Shown here in pieces: positions 7,801 to 9,024 of a stretch of DNA of 9,024 nt. The DNA comes from Trueperaceae bacterium (GTDB lineage: Bacteria > Deinococcota > Deinococci > Deinococcales > Trueperaceae), in contig SKMG01000373.1 of assembly GCA_007121175.1 (NCBI GenBank), positions 1-9,024 of the forward strand, written 5' to 3'. Position 1 is the stretch's first letter. Each line of letters starts with the position of its first letter. The position numbers were made by a program, and so were the translations under genes. The notes under the pieces were generated by a model that had not been told where the DNA came from, did not search any database, and saw only the letters and a list, made by a program, of their open reading frames with translations.

Positions 7801-9024
7801 ACCGGCACGCGTTCCCGCGAGCGGCGCGCGCGGGACTTGCGCTGCTCGGGGTCGCCTTCGTCCTGTACTTCACCACCGACCGCTGGGTGGCGGCGACCGA
7901 CCTGCCGCCGGTGACGCTCGAGACCTCCGTCGAGGTGCGCTCTGCGAACGGTCAACTGCTGCGGGCCTTCACGGTCGCGGACGGGCGCTGGCGGCTGGCG
8001 GTAGCGCCAGAGCACGTCGACCCCGGCTACCTGGCCATGCTGGTCAACTACGAGGACCGTCGCTTCTTCGAGCATCGCGGCGTGGACCCTTGGGCGCTCG
8101 CCCGTGCCCTGTGGCAGGCCGCCTCGAGCGGACGGCGGGTGTCCGGCGGATCGACCCTGACCATGCAGGTCGCGCGCCTGCTCGAGGACGGCTCGACAGG
8201 CTCCTGGGCCGGCAAGCTGCGCCAGATCCGGGTCGCCCTGGCGCTCGAGCGCGCGCTGTCGAAGGACGAGATCCTCGCGCTCTACCTGCATCACGCGCCC
8301 ATGGGCGGCAACCTCGAGGGCGTGCGCGCGGGCGCGCTGGCGTGGTTCGGTAAGGAGCCGGTGCGCCTGACCGAGGCGGAGGCGGCGCTGCTCGTCGCGC
8401 TCCCGCAGGCCCCCGGGCTGCGCAGCCCCGACCTCCACCCGGAGGCGGCACGCGCCGCGCGCGACCGGGTGCTGGCGCGCTCCGAGGCGATGGGCGTGAT
8501 CCGCGCCGACGCCGCTCGAGCAGCGCGGCGCGAGCCGCTGCCCAGCGTGCGCCGCCCCTTCCCCGCCTTTGCTCCGCACCTCGCGGACCGCTTGCGCTCG
8601 GCGGATCCGGAGCGGCTCGTCCACCGCACGACGCTCGACGCGCCGCTGCAGTCGGCGCTGGAGGAGCTGGCTACGGGCGCGCTGCGTGACCTGCCCTCGT
8701 CAGCGACGCTCTCGCTCGTGGTCGTCGACGTGGAGAGCGGCGAGCTCCGCGCCAGCGTCGGCTCGGCCGACTACACCAGCGACGCGCGGCACGGCTTCGT
8801 CGACATGACGCAAGCGCTGCGCTCGCCCGGCTCGACGCTGAAGCCCTTGGTCTACGGGCTGGCGTTCTCCGACGGCATCGCCCACCCCGAGACGCTCCTC
8901 GACGACCGGCCTGCCTCCTACGCCGGTTACGCGCCGCAGAACTTCGACAACCGCTTCCGCGGTCAGGTGAGTGTGCGCGAGGCGCTGCACGCCTCACTCA
9001 ACCTGCCGGTGGTCGAGCTGACCC
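7797..9024 (+). CDS. pbpC: Penicillin-binding protein 1C, bifunctional glycosyltransferase/transpeptidase (3' end beyond window)
   Basis: A GTG at 7797 opens a frame that runs without a stop to the window edge: 409 codons, roughly the N-terminal half of a typical PBP1C. The enzyme polymerises lipid II into glycan strands and carries a penicillin-binding domain. Residues 12-25 form a likely membrane anchor. The GT51 domain shows EDRRFFEHRG (86-95, catalytic Glu86), GGSTLTMQ (117-124), and SKDEILALYL (155-164) leading to APMGGNLEGVRAG (167-179). Here the usual YLN reads YLH (His165). The transpeptidase domain begins with SPGSTLKP, giving nucleophile Ser346 and Lys349 of SxxK. SLN (400-402) fits the SxN motif. 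The KTG motif and any C-terminal PBP1C domain lie outside. The start overlaps the macroglobulin stop as GTGA with no clear Shine-Dalgarno, so translation is probably coupled. Met81 is too late, since it would remove the anchor. Confidence 0.93.
   Translation, partial: MNRHAFPRAARAGLALLGVAFVLYFTTDRWVAATDLPPVTLETSVEVRSANGQLLRAFTVADGRWRLAVAPEHVDPGYLAMLVNYEDRRFFEHRGVDPWALARALWQAASSGRRVSGGSTLTMQVARLLEDGSTGSWAGKLRQIRVALALERALSKDEILALYLHHAPMGGNLEGVRAGALAWFGKEPVRLTEAEAALLVALPQAPGLRSPDLHPEAARAARDRVLARSEAMGVIRADAARAARREPLPSVRRPFPAFAPHLADRLRSADPERLVHRTTLDAPLQSALEELATGALRDLPSSATLSLVVVDVESGELRASVGSADYTSDARHGFVDMTQALRSPGSTLKPLVYGLAFSDGIAHPETLLDDRPASYAGYAPQNFDNRFRGQVSVREALHASLNLPVVELT

Noticed and set aside
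7716..8624. 302-codon open frame on the - strand over pbpC
   Set aside because: The + strand holds unmistakable GT51 motifs in the same stretch, and the minus-strand product resembles nothing.

Overview
The window is GC-rich (about 70% by eye) and is filled by tightly packed genes that all run on the + strand. The organism is most likely a high-GC proteobacterium. The 1818-residue alpha-2-macroglobulin with an N-terminal PAN/apple domain, followed directly by a class A penicillin-binding protein of the PBP1C type, is an arrangement I associate mainly with Alphaproteobacteria. The assignment is by family resemblance only, not by a marker gene.

Layout. Bases 1-45 are the last 14 codons and stop of an unidentified upstream gene. 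Bases 90-1418 encode a PLP-dependent class III aminotransferase resembling glutamate-1-semialdehyde aminomutase. An NAD(P)-dependent short-chain dehydrogenase (1408-2235) overlaps its end by 11 bases and has its own Shine-Dalgarno sequence. These two form a translationally coupled pair, probably acting on a common amino/keto or alcohol/ketone substrate that cannot be named from sequence. A GC-rich imperfect hairpin starts at the dehydrogenase stop codon, in a 108-base gap that separates the two gene pairs.

The second pair is envelope-directed. Bases 2344-7800 encode an exported alpha-2-macroglobulin homologue with an intact CTEQ thioester motif. The GTG start of the next gene (7797) overlaps its stop codon in a GTGA junction and begins pbpC, whose coding sequence leaves the window after 409 codons. 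In this family pairing, the macroglobulin is thought to trap proteases that enter the periplasm, while PBP1C polymerises peptidoglycan and may repair a breached wall.

I see no RNA genes, CRISPR arrays, insertion sequences or transfer signatures. Nothing here is clearly an undescribed system. The most notable points are the PAN-domain, non-lipoprotein form of the macroglobulin, the atypical active-site neighbourhood of the dehydrogenase, and the unassigned aminotransferase-dehydrogenase couple.
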